From: Babylonia areolata
Lineage: Eukaryota; Mollusca; Gastropoda; Neogastropoda; Buccinidae
NCBI RefSeq assembly: GCF_041734735.1
Contig: NC_134883.1
Location: forward strand, 16,059,747 to 16,123,746
Length of the DNA stretch: 64,000 nucleotides
Reading direction: 5' to 3'
Shown here one piece after another: positions 35,701 to 46,447 of this stretch. Numbering within the stretch: position 1 is the first letter of the stretch; every line of letters begins with the position of its first letter. Made by a program: the position numbers and the translations under genes. A model generated the notes under the pieces. That model ran no database searches. It was not told the DNA's origin and saw only the letters and a program-made list of their open reading frames with translations.

Positions 35701-38700
35701 AAGTCTCCTTCTAAATAAAAAGGGGGAAATAAAGAGAACATAAAGAAGTGATCAAAGCCAGAGTCTTCAGAGAAAAAAATTGAAACTAACACCTTCTTAG
35801 CAAAGATTGCAGTTCTTGAATTAAATGATTTCAAGAGAATTCAAAGTGAATTGGATTAAAATGCCAGCTACTGAGTTCACCTGCTGGCATTGATTATACA
35901 CACATTTAATTCTCACATCACTGATTTAATTCTCAATGTGACACATCCAGTGATCCATTACAATTGATACAAAGCTATCTCCATGTTGCACGCACCTGAT
36001 CAAAGTGCTTGATTTTGTCTCCAAATGTATATTAAGAAATATGGGAACGCATCAATTTTGAAACAAGACTCAAGTCAGTCACTGACTGAACCAGATGATG
36101 TAGATATCCACACATTATTTACAAGATTTCAATGTCAGAGACATGATTTTATAGCATGACAGTGAGAGGGGGAATTTGCACACAGATAAAGCTAACAGAA
36201 ATACAGACTGATGACAGTAACTGTAGTGTGCACGAAGAGCATCATCTTACCACATTGAATACGGTGGTCAGAGACCGCCCCACATAGTAAAAGGCCACGC
36301 CCACGTACTTCAGGCACATGTTGTTGAAGGTGATCATGGCCACAAAAATCACAGACAATGGCAATGTCTGAAAAAAATAACAAATGTGTAAAACATGAGC
36401 AACTTCCTTTGTATGTTACTTCAAGCCATGTCACACATGGTAAAATAACATAAAAATATGTAAAATGTCAGCAACTCCATGCCTTGTACGTGACACATGA
36501 AAAAATAACATATGTAACAAGTGAGCAACTCTGTAGGTTGTTACTTCAAGCCATGTCACACATGGAATAATAACATAAAATATGAGCAACTCTTTGTAAC
36601 ACATGGAAAAATAACACATAACATGTGAGCAACTCTGCAGATTACTTCATGCCATGTAACACAAGAAAAAGTAACATAAAATGTCAGCAACTCCGAAGGT
36701 TACTTCATGCCATATCACACATGAAAAAATAACATATGTAAAATGTGAGCAACTCTGTAGGTCACTTCATGCCATGACAGACAATGCTCTATACATGTAT
36801 TTTATAAAGTAATGACTCCTTTACATTGACATCATCTGAAGGTCACATGTGTTATAAACATTTGTATAATAAATAATGCATTATATTAAATCAATAAATG
36901 ACTGACACATTCTCAGTATCTGTCATTAAACATTATCAGGACAACTGATGAATAAAGAGAGATATATGACTGATATTAGTGATAACAGAAACTGATTTGA
37001 CAATATATTTAACCTTTGTGAAACTTGTCAATGAAATAAATACAGCCATAAAGATGTTGATTAATTCAAACTTCAGTGTAATGGTAATACAAAGCAGGTA
37101 CCATGTTCACTGATTCAGTCAATGTGATATTGTACATGTTTTGAAAATGGCAAGTTCTGAATTACCCGACAGACACTTAAGTAGTGTTAACATTCACAGT
37201 CTGTTCAAAATACATTCCTACTGACAATGGATTGCCCAATAGTGTAAAAAGATAACATTATCCACGCCTGACACATACAGCATCTTGTAACTGTATACAC
37301 AGATCTGGAACCTGTTTACAATTACACAACAAAAACATGGTAATGACTGAACTGGTCAAAATAAATAACTCACAGCTCTACAAAGACGCAGATCCAGCTT
37401 GGCTGGAGGAAAAGAGATGAGGTTGGGCATAAACTGACTGAGGAAACTCATCAGTATACACAATATGACAGTTACCACACACTGGAACCATGTCACAAAC
37501 AGAGGGGCATTCAGCTGCAACAGAAATAAGTCCACACATTTTATGGTTATAATTTGTGGTGTGTTTTTTTTTCCTCAAACAAGATTACATTAATCCTACA
37601 TACCACCACTCTGATGCTAAAGTTTGAAATTGAAATGACAACATTATCTCCTGGTTGTAAATTTTTCATTTATGCTTGGATTGCATTAAAAGGTGTTTTT
37701 TTAAAAACGTGGTGCAAAAAACAAACAAAAAAAACAACAACAACAAAAAAAACACTACTCACATGTATCAGATGAATGAAAGTTAAGACACGTCCTCAAA
37801 GTTCTTAGATAGATGTTTAAAAAGTCTCAAATTAGTAATAGTGAATAATCATGACAGACACATGTGTAGTACAGAACCGAGTAAAAAAAGGGTTTGTGAA
37901 TGACTGAATGTAACTTGTAAGCAGACAGTTCTTATTAAAACAACAAATCAGACAAAGCAGATTAACCTGCAAATAAGTCTCTCAGTGTGATTATTATCTT
38001 ATTAAGACTGTTACGTAATTCCCGAAGCTGAGAAACAGATTTAAAAACAGTTTTACTTTGTGATGTTGTACCTTTAGGCTCTGTGTGCAATATCCAAATA
38101 TGCATATATAAAAACTCGTGTGTGAGTGTGCAAAAATCTTTGTGCATATTGTGTGTGCATCAATAGTGTATGCATATTAATGAATTTATACAATAGCGTC
38201 TTTGTTTCTTACCTTTAAGTCATCACTGCTGAGTAAATATTTGTTGACAAAAACCATGGAAATTGATATAAACCTGCAACCAACAATAATTGAAAGTTAT
38301 AAATTTTCTGTTTAACATGATTTACCATTTCAATTTGAAACTGTAGGTTATTTTCAAATAGTATACACATTTCAACAACTTCATTAACCTTCGCTGGCTG
38401 TCGCTTTTGACTACACACGGAAGCTCATGTGGGTCCTCCACAACCCATACCTTTTAGAGACAAAAACCTGTATATTCCTCCAAAACTTATGTGGGTCATG
38501 CACGACCCATACTTTGTAAAGAGACAAAAACCTTTACATTCCTCCAAAGCTTATAACAAAATATAGAAAAGGAAAACACATCGTATCAACTGATTACACA
38601 CACATGCGCTCACACACGCACACACAGATTCACACAAACACATACACTCAGAAGAAACACATGCTCACGCATTCACACACACGCACATACACACACACAC

Positions 38701-40240
38701 AACTGATCACACACACAAAGGCATAACACCACATGCACATACACACAAACCCTACTTATGCACACAGAGATAGAGAGAGACTGAGACAGACAGACAGCGA
38801 GACACAGAGAGAGAGAGAGAGAGAGAGATGACTCATAGCATCCTATACACACACAATCAAAGATATTCAGTCACACAGGTACATGCTGTTAGAGAAAGGG
38901 ATGGAAGGGGGTTATAGCTGAAGACAGAAACGAAAGGGACGGGGTGGGGAGGGGTGTGTGTAGTGGGAGAGTAGTGGGGTAGTGAGGCTATTGAAAGTAA
39001 AAATTCTTTATTTTCCTTCACTAATTGCATATTAAACCTTCTAAAATCACTATTAAAAAGGGATGGGTCATGCATGACGCACACGAGCTTTCGAGGGTGA
39101 CCACGTTTTTTCCCCTTTAAAAAGCATGGGTCATACACGACCCACACAAGTGTCCGTGTGTAGTTGAAACGCCACCTCTAATTACTCTAACTAATTAATG
39201 ATTTTTTTTTCATTTTTTGGCAAAAGTTGGCCTTTTAGGTGTAGGAAGCATTTCTGAAATTTCATGGAAACATATTAGGAATTGGCTGAGATATTTGCGT
39301 TTTTGTACCCTTCTGGGTCCTGTACCACCAACGATAGCCAGTGAAGGTTAATCACACACTGTTCACATCTCTTCCCTGAATCAGTGATGTGAATAAAAAT
39401 TAAAATGAGCAAATCTTTTTTTTCTTTTTCTTTTTTTTTAATCACACCAAAATCATACTAATATTATAGTAATACAAAAAAACAATCATTTTTTTCACTA
39501 AACAAACCACACACACACACACACACATCGTGTAATTTATGGTCACTCGAAGTATACAAATCACTTACATTGGCATTATATTTATAATTCATGTGTGTTT
39601 GGAATTGGAATGGGTGTGGTCTGGAATGTGTGTGAATCGCTGAATGGGACTGGCATTTGAGGCACTGAACAAGATGTAACCGGGCGTTGTCGAAGTTGTG
39701 TTTTCCAGTGCCTATTTGGACACCCAAACTAATAAAATCATCAATAAAATGCTACCATTAATTACGCGGATGTATTAATGTAATGTGCTGTGTAAAAGTA
39801 CAGGAACTTAAAGAGATTCAAAAGAGATTCACTGAACTATTCATTCGCTTCCTCTTTCACTTTGACGAGGTTTAGGTATCAGTAGGGGTGGATTACAGTT
39901 TTTCGTTTGACTTAGGACGATCAACTTATACTGTTCTAGTGTTATGTCTGCACACATGCAAACAAACACGACTCTGAAGGAGGTGACGATAATGCCATCA
40001 CAGGGACTGATTCTTGTGACGTCTTCGAAAAAGCAAAACAAGATCGCCAAGTCAAAACTCAAGCCCAACTCTTGAAGTCTGTAATATGCAATAGGTCTGA
40101 AAAAATACTTTGGAGCAAAACCCAAAACTTTGTTCTGACCAGTATGCTGCGACGACCGTGGCGATCTTCACATATTTAGAGAATAACGACTCCATCTTGA
40201 CACGTTTGTCCTCGGAACTTGTGTAGAAAGATGTCGGCAT
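32761..40240 (-). CDS. SLC35C1: GDP-fucose transporter (SLC35C1-like), complete, seven exons
   Basis: Multi-pass Golgi membrane antiporter that brings GDP-fucose into the lumen for fucosylation. Exons in transcript order: 40240-40140, 38273-38213, 37514-37374, 36367-36251, 35486-35378, 33707-33415, 33048-32761 (TAG at 32763-32761). They join in phase to 369 residues (human about 364). The family is recognised by [32 protein letters not shown] followed by [56 protein letters not shown] and [18 protein letters not shown], all collinear with the human transporter as I remember it. The chosen ATG (40240) starts a short hydrophilic N-terminus; a second in-frame Met lies 15 codons on. The C-terminus after KRREMK is divergent and hydrophilic. 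The first donor is a weak GTCAGA. The exon 5 donor (35378/35377) is the seed of a 13-copy minisatellite. The gene lies head to head with DPM3 and tail to tail with PRMT6. Confidence 0.93.
34140..34603. mobile_element. Non-autonomous DNA element with CAGGG...CCCTG ends in SLC35C1 intron 5
   Basis: 464 bp with perfect 13-bp terminal inverted repeats (CAGGGATCAGGTT), flanked on both sides by CAGTGA (34134-34139, 34604-34609) as a target duplication. The interior repeats the word tgacctattg in both orientations. CAGGG ends resemble hAT elements, but hATs usually give 8-bp duplications, so the superfamily is open. Confidence 0.72.
34741..35405 (-). repeat. About 45-bp minisatellite built from the SLC35C1 exon 5 end plus splice donor
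   Basis: About 13 units lie downstream (minus strand) of the true exon end at 35378. Each resembles the exon segment encoding [10 protein letters not shown], then ttgcag and the donor gtaggg. The exon part is conserved with human SLC35C1, so the exon is the founder and the intron units are copies. Confidence 0.92.
36368..36790 (-). repeat. Degenerate 50-60 bp repeats abutting the SLC35C1 exon 4 acceptor
   Basis: About six to seven imperfect units with the plus-strand words gagcaactctgtaggttact and catgaaaaaataacat. Read on the gene strand, each ends in gttattttttcatg, close to the true acceptor gttatttttttcag. The array starts at the acceptor itself. Confidence 0.8.
38388..39347. mobile_element. 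Non-autonomous piggyBac-like element in SLC35C1 intron 1
   Basis: 960 bp flanked by TTAA (38384-38387 and 39348-39351). Ends read inward are CCTTCGCTGGCTGTCG and CCTTCACTGGCTATCG. Subterminal inverted copies of ctacacacgga and several short palindromes of the form gggtc-N6-gaccc lie inside. The centre is CA/GA microsatellite (38590-38830). No transposase is left. Confidence 0.78.
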
Positions 40241-40728
40241 GCTCTGGTGAGCAACAGATTAACCAACCGGCAGGCGTGTTTGATAAACCGTCGCCACGTT
40301 TCCCTTTTTTTCTTTTATTTTCTCTCTCTCTCGTTCCCGAATGCGATTAGATGAACAGAAGTTGCGTTCAAAAGTCGCAGTTTTTATGCAGAATATGAAC
40401 CAGCACGAATATCGAGTCCCCTCAGATCCCAGTTTCAGTTTGAAGGACGTTAAAATGTGCGGACTGAACCACAGACGCAACAATATACCAGCTTCGAAAA
40501 ATACGTTTTTAGAATGTGGGACGAAGGGAGGGTGAACGCGGTCTGAGGCAAGCCGCCGCCTTGTCAGACACCTGACGGACGCGGCCTATCACTGATGTAT
40601 TGCATGTTGGGATACACACACACACACACACACACACCGACACTGACATAACACTCCTCCCGGGCCCAGCCGGCCTCTCCCTTCCTCTGCCCCTCGATCG
40701 GCACACACACACTCACACTGCACACGCG

Positions 40729-40772
<44 letters not shown>

Positions 40773-42368
40773 CACACATTCACACACATTATGTATAACG
40801 TGACGGCACACGCCGTTTGATGTGCTCTGCCTTTCAGGTTACAGACTCATCCTGCGGCCGCTCCCTCTCACTGTCATTCTTTCTGTGAGGCGATCAGTCA
40901 GTGGCCGGTGTGATGGCCCCCCCGGGGGGGGGGGGGGATGCACTCTATTGATAGCATCTTACTCTGAACAGTTAAAGTGAACGTGAACTGTTGTGCTGAT
41001 TTGATTGTGACAACCACGTAGTGCTGAATACTGGCAGTGATACAGACAGAAAGCATCCAGCAAGCACCTCGATCCTCTCTGTTACATGATAACTTGAGTT
41101 TCTCGAAACAAAGGCAAAATATTTAACGAAACTTCCCCGATTTATATTTGATTATTCGTGAGTTGATGACGGCAGCTAGAAAAAAAAGTTTTTCAGTAAC
41201 TCCTGAAACTATGAGCGCGCTTAATTTTTGAGGATATGATGAAATAATTTCGAAACGTGACGTTCAGTCGATTAATCCGAGAGTTTTAGAAATGAATTTT
41301 ACCTGTGTAAATATTTTACTTTTATCAACTGAATGGCCAGCATAGCTTGTGACACACGTTTCGCGCACACCGCAGTCCGGCGCGTTTTAATGCACGGCCC
41401 ATATCTCAGTACGTCTTGACACAGCCCGAGCCAGATGATAGAGTACTGATTAACTCTTAATCTGGGTACAAGCTTGTAGAGGAAGGCGGACGAAAATAAG
41501 CCGTTTTCGCTGTCGTTTTGGATACTGACAAATGAACTGAATTAAGAAAGAAAAAAATCCACGAGGAAGGATTTGGGAGAAAAAGGTGACCTGGATACAG
41601 AAACCACTTTGCTGATTAAATTGGTTTTGAAGTCTTGTAAATAAGTCTTTCTTCCTCCTCCTTCTTCTTCTTCATCGTTCCCAGGCCATGTTCAGACTGT
41701 CAGTCGAAGAAGTCTCTCCGAGAGCATAAAAAAGAGCATTTCGTAAGCAGAGGCTGTGGGCCAGTCTCCGATCTTTTATGCAGAACCTGTAACAGCAGTG
41801 TTTAAAAAGAAAAGAAGAAAAATAGAAAGAAACAGAGCAGCTGCTGTACATATATTCAAGTTCCAAATTATTCATTACGACATAGGCTGTGCGCAATCAA
41901 TCCGTAAAGACAGCCTTGTCTTAAAAAAGATACATATCCGTACTAATAACTCTAATACTGTTACTGAGAACTTGAATATTTTAGATATTATTACTATCAC
42001 GATCTGCCGTTTTTCGTTATCGTGTGTATTGAACTATTTATAGCTAAGTGGGTTTTGTGCGGCTGCATCAAGTAGTGCATATTTCTGAAACATAAATGTT
42101 TTGTTGTGTGCATCATTTTTGCTGCACGATTTCGGTGCCATGAAAAATATCGCTCTCTTCCCCATAGCTCTCCCTCCCCCAAAATGGGGCCGTGGGATCT
42201 GAGTGCCGGACTTGAAAGTGCTTCGTTTTGCCGATCCTATCAATTAAACTTTTTACGTGTCAACCACATGCGCTTCCGCTTTCATTTCGTCTGATGTGTG
42301 TTCACTGAGAAATGGGTTTTTTTTAGATAAAGATTTGGAAAAGGTGGAATAGATTTATTTATTTCAGT
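40241..42368. promoter_or_regulatory. Gap between divergent start codons of SLC35C1 (-) and DPM3 (+)
   Basis: About 2.1 kb separates the two start codons. It holds CA microsatellites (40614-40637, 40735-40770), a G tract after 40920 and otherwise unique-looking sequence. Both promoters and 5' UTRs must lie here unless further non-coding exons exist. No TATA box or other element can be named with confidence. Confidence 0.5.
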
Positions 42369-42777
42369 ATGGCGGTAAGTACATTTTCTGTTGACAAGCG
42401 AGATTTACCCTAGAATTATTAAGAGCTGAACAACAGCATGCGAGGAAACATTTTGCATTCACAATCGCAGGCCAAAAACTGTTTTTTGATGGAAGGGGAT
42501 GTGTGCATTTAATCGTTCAAGACAAAGAAAAGCGATTAAACAATGCTAATGATACTAATATTAATGGTAATGATAATTTAGATAAATGATATACAGATAA
42601 AGAACTCGTTTGTTAGTAAGATGGCACAAGCAGTGGAGAACAAAACAGTTAACTTTGTAGAATATATTATTTTAATATTATATGCAAGGAATAATAATTT
42701 TATATCTAGAATATGGACAAAGGAATATCACTGGGGAATATTTGCATACATTTTTATACAACATTTTGTTTTCTTTC

Positions 42778-42809
<32 letters not shown>

Positions 42810-43682
42810 ATTACTAATATAACTGAATTTATTAAGGAAGTATCCACAATTTTCGCCTTCAAGACTGAATCAGTGTTCACAACAGGCGTGGACATTCACT
42901 CCGCCAGTCACACAAACCAAGAGGAGTGGGGGATGAGAAATATGGACATACCACCAGAAGTGATATTCTATTTGTTTTCCTTTCAGACAAGCGTGGGTAA
43001 TTTTTGCAGTAGTTTGGATGCTAGATTTATTTTGTTAATTATTAACTTCTGCAACCAAAACTGCCTGGCAAATAAGAAGCACAAGCCAGAGCAAAGGTGT
43101 GGCACTGAAGGGGTAAAAATCACAAAAGTATTCAGTGACAGTCTGCCTGCAGTGTATAATCATGATTTTTTGCAAATTACTTTTTAATGGTTCAGTAAGT
43201 TTATACCATTCAGCAGTGAAACTTTAAAATGATTTTTAGGTATGATTATAAATCTCCTTCAGAAACTGTTACATACATATTAAATTGATTAAGATTATTT
43301 GCACATTTATTGTCTTTTTGGCAATTTTAGGAAATCTGGCCCCCCCCCCCCCCTTTTTTTTTTTGAATAAGGATTATGATATCAATAATGTTTTTGCTTG
43401 CTGGTCTGTCTGAGTTAACTGGTGTTCTTTTGAAGTTAGCAGTTCAGCATTTTAAATTTGATATGCTCATCATACTTGAAGACTTACTTATGTAATAGAT
43501 TATATATCATTATTTTTCATAATGCTATAGTATGAGCTCTCAGTCTTGGGAGGTGTGATTGTCAATCTCCATTGATATTATTTATAAGCTTTTAGTTTAG
43601 GTACATTCTTTTACATTTTCTGTGCTTCAGAAACTGTCAGAAGAAAATCTGAATGTTTGTGTGTGTATATTACGCAAACACA

Positions 43683-43732
<50 letters not shown>

Positions 43733-45218
43733 ATCTTTCAATGTCTCCCTGTGTGGTGCAGGTTCCCAAGTTGTTCCAGTGGCTGGCAGGGATTGCTGTA
43801 TTCATGTCTGTGTGGTCAGCCATTGTCTTCCAGCTGGTCCCAGTTCCCCTTTCTCCCTCATGGCACGATGTCGTCACTGTGGTAAGATTCCTAACAGTTT
43901 TTTGGTTTAAATTTCTTGAGATCTTTACACAAAACATTTTGTTGTTGTTGTTATTGCAAACTTATGTAACTGGAAAATTTTCTTTATGGAACTGGAAGTG
44001 ATCACTTCAAGTGTTTGAAGTAAATTTTTAATCCCCATATTCTTGATCCGTTTACTGTAAACTACTGATTTGACACTGGGAACAACACACAAGTGTATTT
44101 CACTAACAGTTACATAATTTACAGGTTCCTCAGGTTGTGCAATTATACATACATAACATTTTTAAAAGCACAATCAGTTTTGATAAATTTGAAGAAAGCC
44201 TTTAAGGTGAAGTGTTGTTTGATGCATTCATAACAGCAGAGTAAGGCCTTTGGCTGAATGCAGACTGAAACATTGACATTCTCTGAACAACCACAAGTGG
44301 TAAAGAAAACAAACAATTAGGGTGATTACCTTTTTGACATCTACTGATCCATGCACTTATCTGAGACTAGTGAATAGTTTTACCAGAAGTTGTAGAATTC
44401 GCAATTTATATTCATAGTACAATACCAGCTGTCAACAATTCATTACTTGACTATTTACAGTATTGTAATAGTAATGCTGGTGCAAGCTTTTGTGAGACTG
44501 TAGTAATTCCTGTTGTACTGGTACATGTGTACTAAACCTGCCAGAATTCTTCAGTCATTCACTCATGCGGATTGTCCTCCATTTTGTTGACATTAACGAT
44601 TTAGAGTGCATGACAGATTATTTTTGAGGTCATATGCAACAGATATTTTGTGTGCCCTAATTCACTGTAAATAAGGGAAGAAGACAAAATTGACTGCAGG
44701 ATTCTTCAAGACAAAAAACTAAAGTTTATAAAATCCTTTTTGGTGGTAGATGAATCCTGTTTGTTTAGTGGGATACAACGTTTCAAACCATAGGCCCGTT
44801 AGGCTATAGGCTCTCCTATTCACACTGTCCTCTTCTCATCACTTCACAACGGGCCTATGGTTCGAAACGTCGTTTCCCACTAAACAAAGAGGATTCATCT
44901 ACCACCAAAAAGATTTTATAAACTTTAGTTTTTTGTCTCTGTAAATAAGTTCTCTCTTTTAAAATCTTTAATTTATAATTAATAATAAAGCAGAAAACTT
45001 TCACATGGGTCTTATTATATATGAATCTATGGTCCGTTTTGGAATCATCTGCACAGAACTGTCAGCTTCAGTATGTTAGAATAGTGGCAACAGATAATGA
45101 TCAGTTATTCCTGTAAGTAGTGATGGTAATAATCACCTGATGACATGCTCTAAAAAAAAAAAAAGTCAGAAACCATGAACATGAACACAGGCACACATAA
45201 ACATTTGTATGCACATGT

Positions 45219-45282
<64 letters not shown>

Positions 45283-46405
45283 TTTTACCTGATAGTCAAA
45301 TCTCAAAATTAATCTGCAGAAGTTAAAACCAAATAGATAAAACCAAAAAAACTATGTTCTCTGAAATATGATTATGTGTGTCTCTCCATTTCAAGTTTAT
45401 ATTAAGCCTTTATCAGTTATGTGACATTGATTTTTACTATGTTGCAGTTGCCCTTGTATCTTCTGATTTCATTTGCGGTAAGTTGGAGTACTTTACCATA
45501 CTGCAGACAAAATTCCTTAGTTGTCTGAACCCATTAAAATTGAACATGGAGTCCCACAGGGATCTGTTTTAGGCTTAGTGCTCTTCACACTGTACACTGC
45601 TCCTCATGCTGAAATTATCAACCGCCATAATGTCAGTCATCATTCTTATGCTGATGACACTCAGCTCCAGAAGAGTGATACCCCCGAAAAACTGTCGTCA
45701 CTCTTGCAAGAAACATCCAACTGCTTCCTGGACATTCAAAATTGGATGACTCTAAATAAGTTACAATTGAATGGGGACAAAACTGAAGCAATGATCATAG
45801 GAGCTAAACAAAAACTCTATTCCATCACAACTGACACAATCAAACATGGCAGTACATCCATCCCTCTTTCCAGTTCAGTCAGGAACCTCGGCGTTGTCCT
45901 TGGCAACACACTGTCCATGCAAAAATTGATCAGTCAGACATGTCAATCTTGCTACTGTCATTTGCGGCGCATCAGTTCCATCCGGAAATATATGTTCATT
46001 GATGCAACATCTAGGCTTGTCGTTTCTCTCATTCTCTCTCGCAACACACTAGACACCACGTTCTTGGCATCAGAGATCTTTTCCCATCCCTCTTGCGGCC
46101 AATCAGTGGCAGCCTCTGTGCGTGTGTGTATGTGTGTGTTTATGTGTATGTGTGGGTCTGTGTGTTTGTGTGCGTTTGTGCATGCGCGAGGGTGTAAGTG
46201 TACACAAGTGTCAGGAGAGTTCTGTGCACATGCGTGTGTATGTGGGGGGGGGAGGTAGAGGATGAGGTATGTGTGTGTTTGCATGCCTACACTGTGGGAG
46301 CAACAGAATATTGGAACGTGCGGGTGTGCATATATATATATATCTTTGTATATAATGTGTGTGGGGGTGGGGGATATGGTCGTATGTGTGTGTGCTTGTA
46401 CAAGT

Positions 46406-46447
<42 letters not shown>

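Noticed and set aside
42621-43187. 188-codon open stretch in DPM3 intron 1
   Set aside because: AT-rich, low-complexity (runs of tttattta), no recognisable domain, and inside an intron fixed by the DPM3 model.
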